DNA of 64,000 nucleotides from JAXMCI01 sp046349435 (GTDB taxonomy: Bacteria; Pseudomonadota; Alphaproteobacteria; Dongiales; Dongiaceae). How positions within the stretch are numbered: the first letter of the stretch is position 1; each line of letters opens with the position of its first letter. A program made the position numbers and the translations under genes. Below, piece after piece: positions 62,813-64,000 of this stretch. Location: NCBI GenBank assembly GCA_046349435.1, contig JAXMCI010000013.1:124001-188000 (forward strand). The letters are read 5' to 3'. The notes below the pieces were generated by a model. The model was given only the letters and a program-made list of their open reading frames with translations. It searched no databases and was not told the origin of the DNA.

Positions 62813-62838
62813 AACGCTCTCCAGGGGAGGAAAGTTCC
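62813..62838 (-). promoter_or_regulatory. EcfG-type general stress promoter of the lipoprotein gene
   Basis: On the minus strand GGAAC (62838-62834), 17 bases, CGTT (62816-62813). This is the same spacing and sequence as the site before the Mn-catalase gene. Confidence 0.75.
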
Positions 62839-62936
62839 CGTTGGCACCGACGGGGCAGCCAAGCGGGACCGTAGCCAGCCCCGCACCGGGCGCCTACTCT
62901 GGCGCCCACGCCGACGGCAGAAAGAACGAGGATCCG

Positions 62937-63902
62937 ATGTCCGACAACCCGCAGCCGGTCAATGCGCTGGTGACGCCGCGCTACGGCTCGATCGCGACCT
63001 TCATGCGGCTGCCGCACATCACCGATCTGTCGCGGCTCGACATCGCGCTGGCCGGCGTGCCCTGGGACGGCGGCACGACGAACCGCGCCGGCGCGCGCCA
63101 CGGGCCGCGCGAGATCCGCAACATGTCGAGCTTCATCCGCCGGGTGCATCACGTCAGCCGCATCGCGCCCTACCAGCTGGCACGGGTGGCCGACGTCGGC
63201 GACGCGCCCTGCAACCCGATCGACCTCGCCGACAGCCTCGGCCTGATCGAGCGCTTCTTCGCCGACATCCATCGCGCCGGCGTGGTGCCGCTGACCGCCG
63301 GCGGCGATCACCTCGTCACCCTGCCGATCCTGCGCGCCATCGCCCGGGAGCGGCCGCTCGGGCTGATCCATTTCGACGCCCACTCCGACACCCACGACCG
63401 CTATTTCGGCACCCATCGCTACACCCACGGCACGCCGTTCCGCCGCGCCGTCGAGGAGGGCCTGATCGACCCCCGGCGGACCGTGCAGATCGGCATCCGC
63501 GGCTCGATCTACAGCGCCGACGACATGGACTACCCGCACGAGGTCGGCATGCGGGTGATCCACATGCACGACTTCGTCAGCCTCGGCATGGAGCGCACGC
63601 TGGCCGAGGTGCGCGGCGTGATCGGCGACGGCCCGGCCTATCTCAGCTTCGACGTCGACGGCCTCGACCCGGTCTTCGCGCCCGGCACCGGCACGCCGGA
63701 GATCGGCGGCTTCACCACCCGCGAGGCGCAGGAGCTGGTGCGCGGCCTGGCCGGCCTCGACCTGGTCGGCGGCGACGTCGTCGAGGTCGCGCCGCCCTTC
63801 GACCCGTCGGGCGGCACCGCGCTGGTCGGCGCCACCTTCATGTTCGAGATCCTCTGCCTGCTCGCCGACGCCTTCGCCCGGCGGCGCGGCGCGGCCGGTT
63901 GA
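62937..63902 (+). CDS. Agmatinase/guanidinobutyrase-family ureohydrolase
   Basis: A 321-residue arginase-fold enzyme that removes urea from a guanidino compound. The di-manganese ligands are in TAGGDHLVTLP, HFDAHSDTHD and SFDVDGLDPVFAPGTGTPE; the N-terminus has GVPWDGGTTNRAGARHGP and the end has GDVVEVAPPFDPSGGTALVG, as in agmatinase (SpeB-like). The true substrate could be agmatine, guanidinobutyrate or guanidinopropionate. GAGGA lies five bases before the start. It is divergent from the lipoprotein gene. Confidence 0.93.
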   Translation: MSDNPQPVNALVTPRYGSIATFMRLPHITDLSRLDIALAGVPWDGGTTNRAGARHGPREIRNMSSFIRRVHHVSRIAPYQLARVADVGDAPCNPIDLADSLGLIERFFADIHRAGVVPLTAGGDHLVTLPILRAIARERPLGLIHFDAHSDTHDRYFGTHRYTHGTPFRRAVEEGLIDPRRTVQIGIRGSIYSADDMDYPHEVGMRVIHMHDFVSLGMERTLAEVRGVIGDGPAYLSFDVDGLDPVFAPGTGTPEIGGFTTREAQELVRGLAGLDLVGGDVVEVAPPFDPSGGTALVGATFMFEILCLLADAFARRRGAAG

Positions 63903-64000
63903 GGCGGCGCCGCCTTCGCGCCGGTTGCGGCGACCGGCCGGCAGGCGCATCATCGACCGCCGAGCGGCGTAGGAATGGCGTCAGGAGGGAGGGTCAGGCG

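Overview
The window is about 64 kb of very GC-rich chromosomal DNA whose genes point to an alphaproteobacterium, probably of the Rhodospirillales or a related order. The evidence is the gene sets and their order: thrS-infC-rpmI-rplT, kdsD-lptC-lptA-lptB-rpoN-hpf-ptsN, an Hsp20 gene next to a DUF1150 gene, a separate NDUFA9-type protein, and two promoters of the GGAAC-N17-CGTT type used by the alphaproteobacterial general stress sigma factor EcfG. I see no insertion sequence, prophage, CRISPR array or rRNA. There is one tRNA gene, tRNA-Leu(CAG).

Layout. 1-3.3 kb: a minus-strand catabolic unit (PLP-dependent decarboxylase, Tat-exported solute-binding protein, start of a FAD oxidoreductase) with two matching 14-16 bp palindromes. 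3.7-8.2 kb: a degenerate SDR protein, a FAD oxidoreductase, a small protein, a single-domain receiver, an MFS transporter and an HPF-cold-shock fusion. 8.3-12.7 kb: two exported proteins, then the translation operon, whose infC appears to start at AUA. 12.8-18.7 kb: glycosyltransferase, two related secreted proteins around a hydrolase, a TPR-DUF6429 protein and a YeeZ-like protein. 18.8-21.2 kb: an overlapping operon of an Lgt-like membrane protein, a tetraether-synthase-type radical SAM enzyme and a small membrane protein. 21.2-28.9 kb: TPR protein, glutathione transferase, ECF sigma/anti-sigma pair and a 1541-residue inverse autotransporter with a beta-helix passenger. 29-35.6 kb: two tandem cytochromes P450 and an acetyltransferase, divergent from an OGT-type glycosyltransferase and a DegT-type aminotransferase.

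35.6-42.1 kb: glutamate synthase, with a DUF2059 gene between gltD and gltB. 42.3-45.2 kb: uppP, NDUFA9-like gene, tRNA-Leu, RNase D-like exonuclease. 45.4-51.6 kb: lipopolysaccharide synthesis and transport followed by rpoN, hpf and ptsN. 51.7-53.3 kb: heat-shock and small stress genes. 53.3-56.0 kb: a histidine kinase-KaiC-response regulator operon. 56-64 kb: Mn-catalase, glucan phosphorylase, a YbaL-type antiporter, two small exported proteins and an agmatinase-family enzyme.

Stress response is a recurring theme of the second half: an RpoH-type promoter with a possible RNA thermometer at hsp20, EcfG-type promoters at the Mn-catalase and a triple-repeat lipoprotein, and two HPF proteins. 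The candidates most likely to be new biology are the Lgt-like/radical SAM operon, the kinase-KaiC-regulator operon, and the sigma/anti-sigma pair beside the giant inverse autotransporter. Functions are assigned by reading the sequences; no database search was possible.
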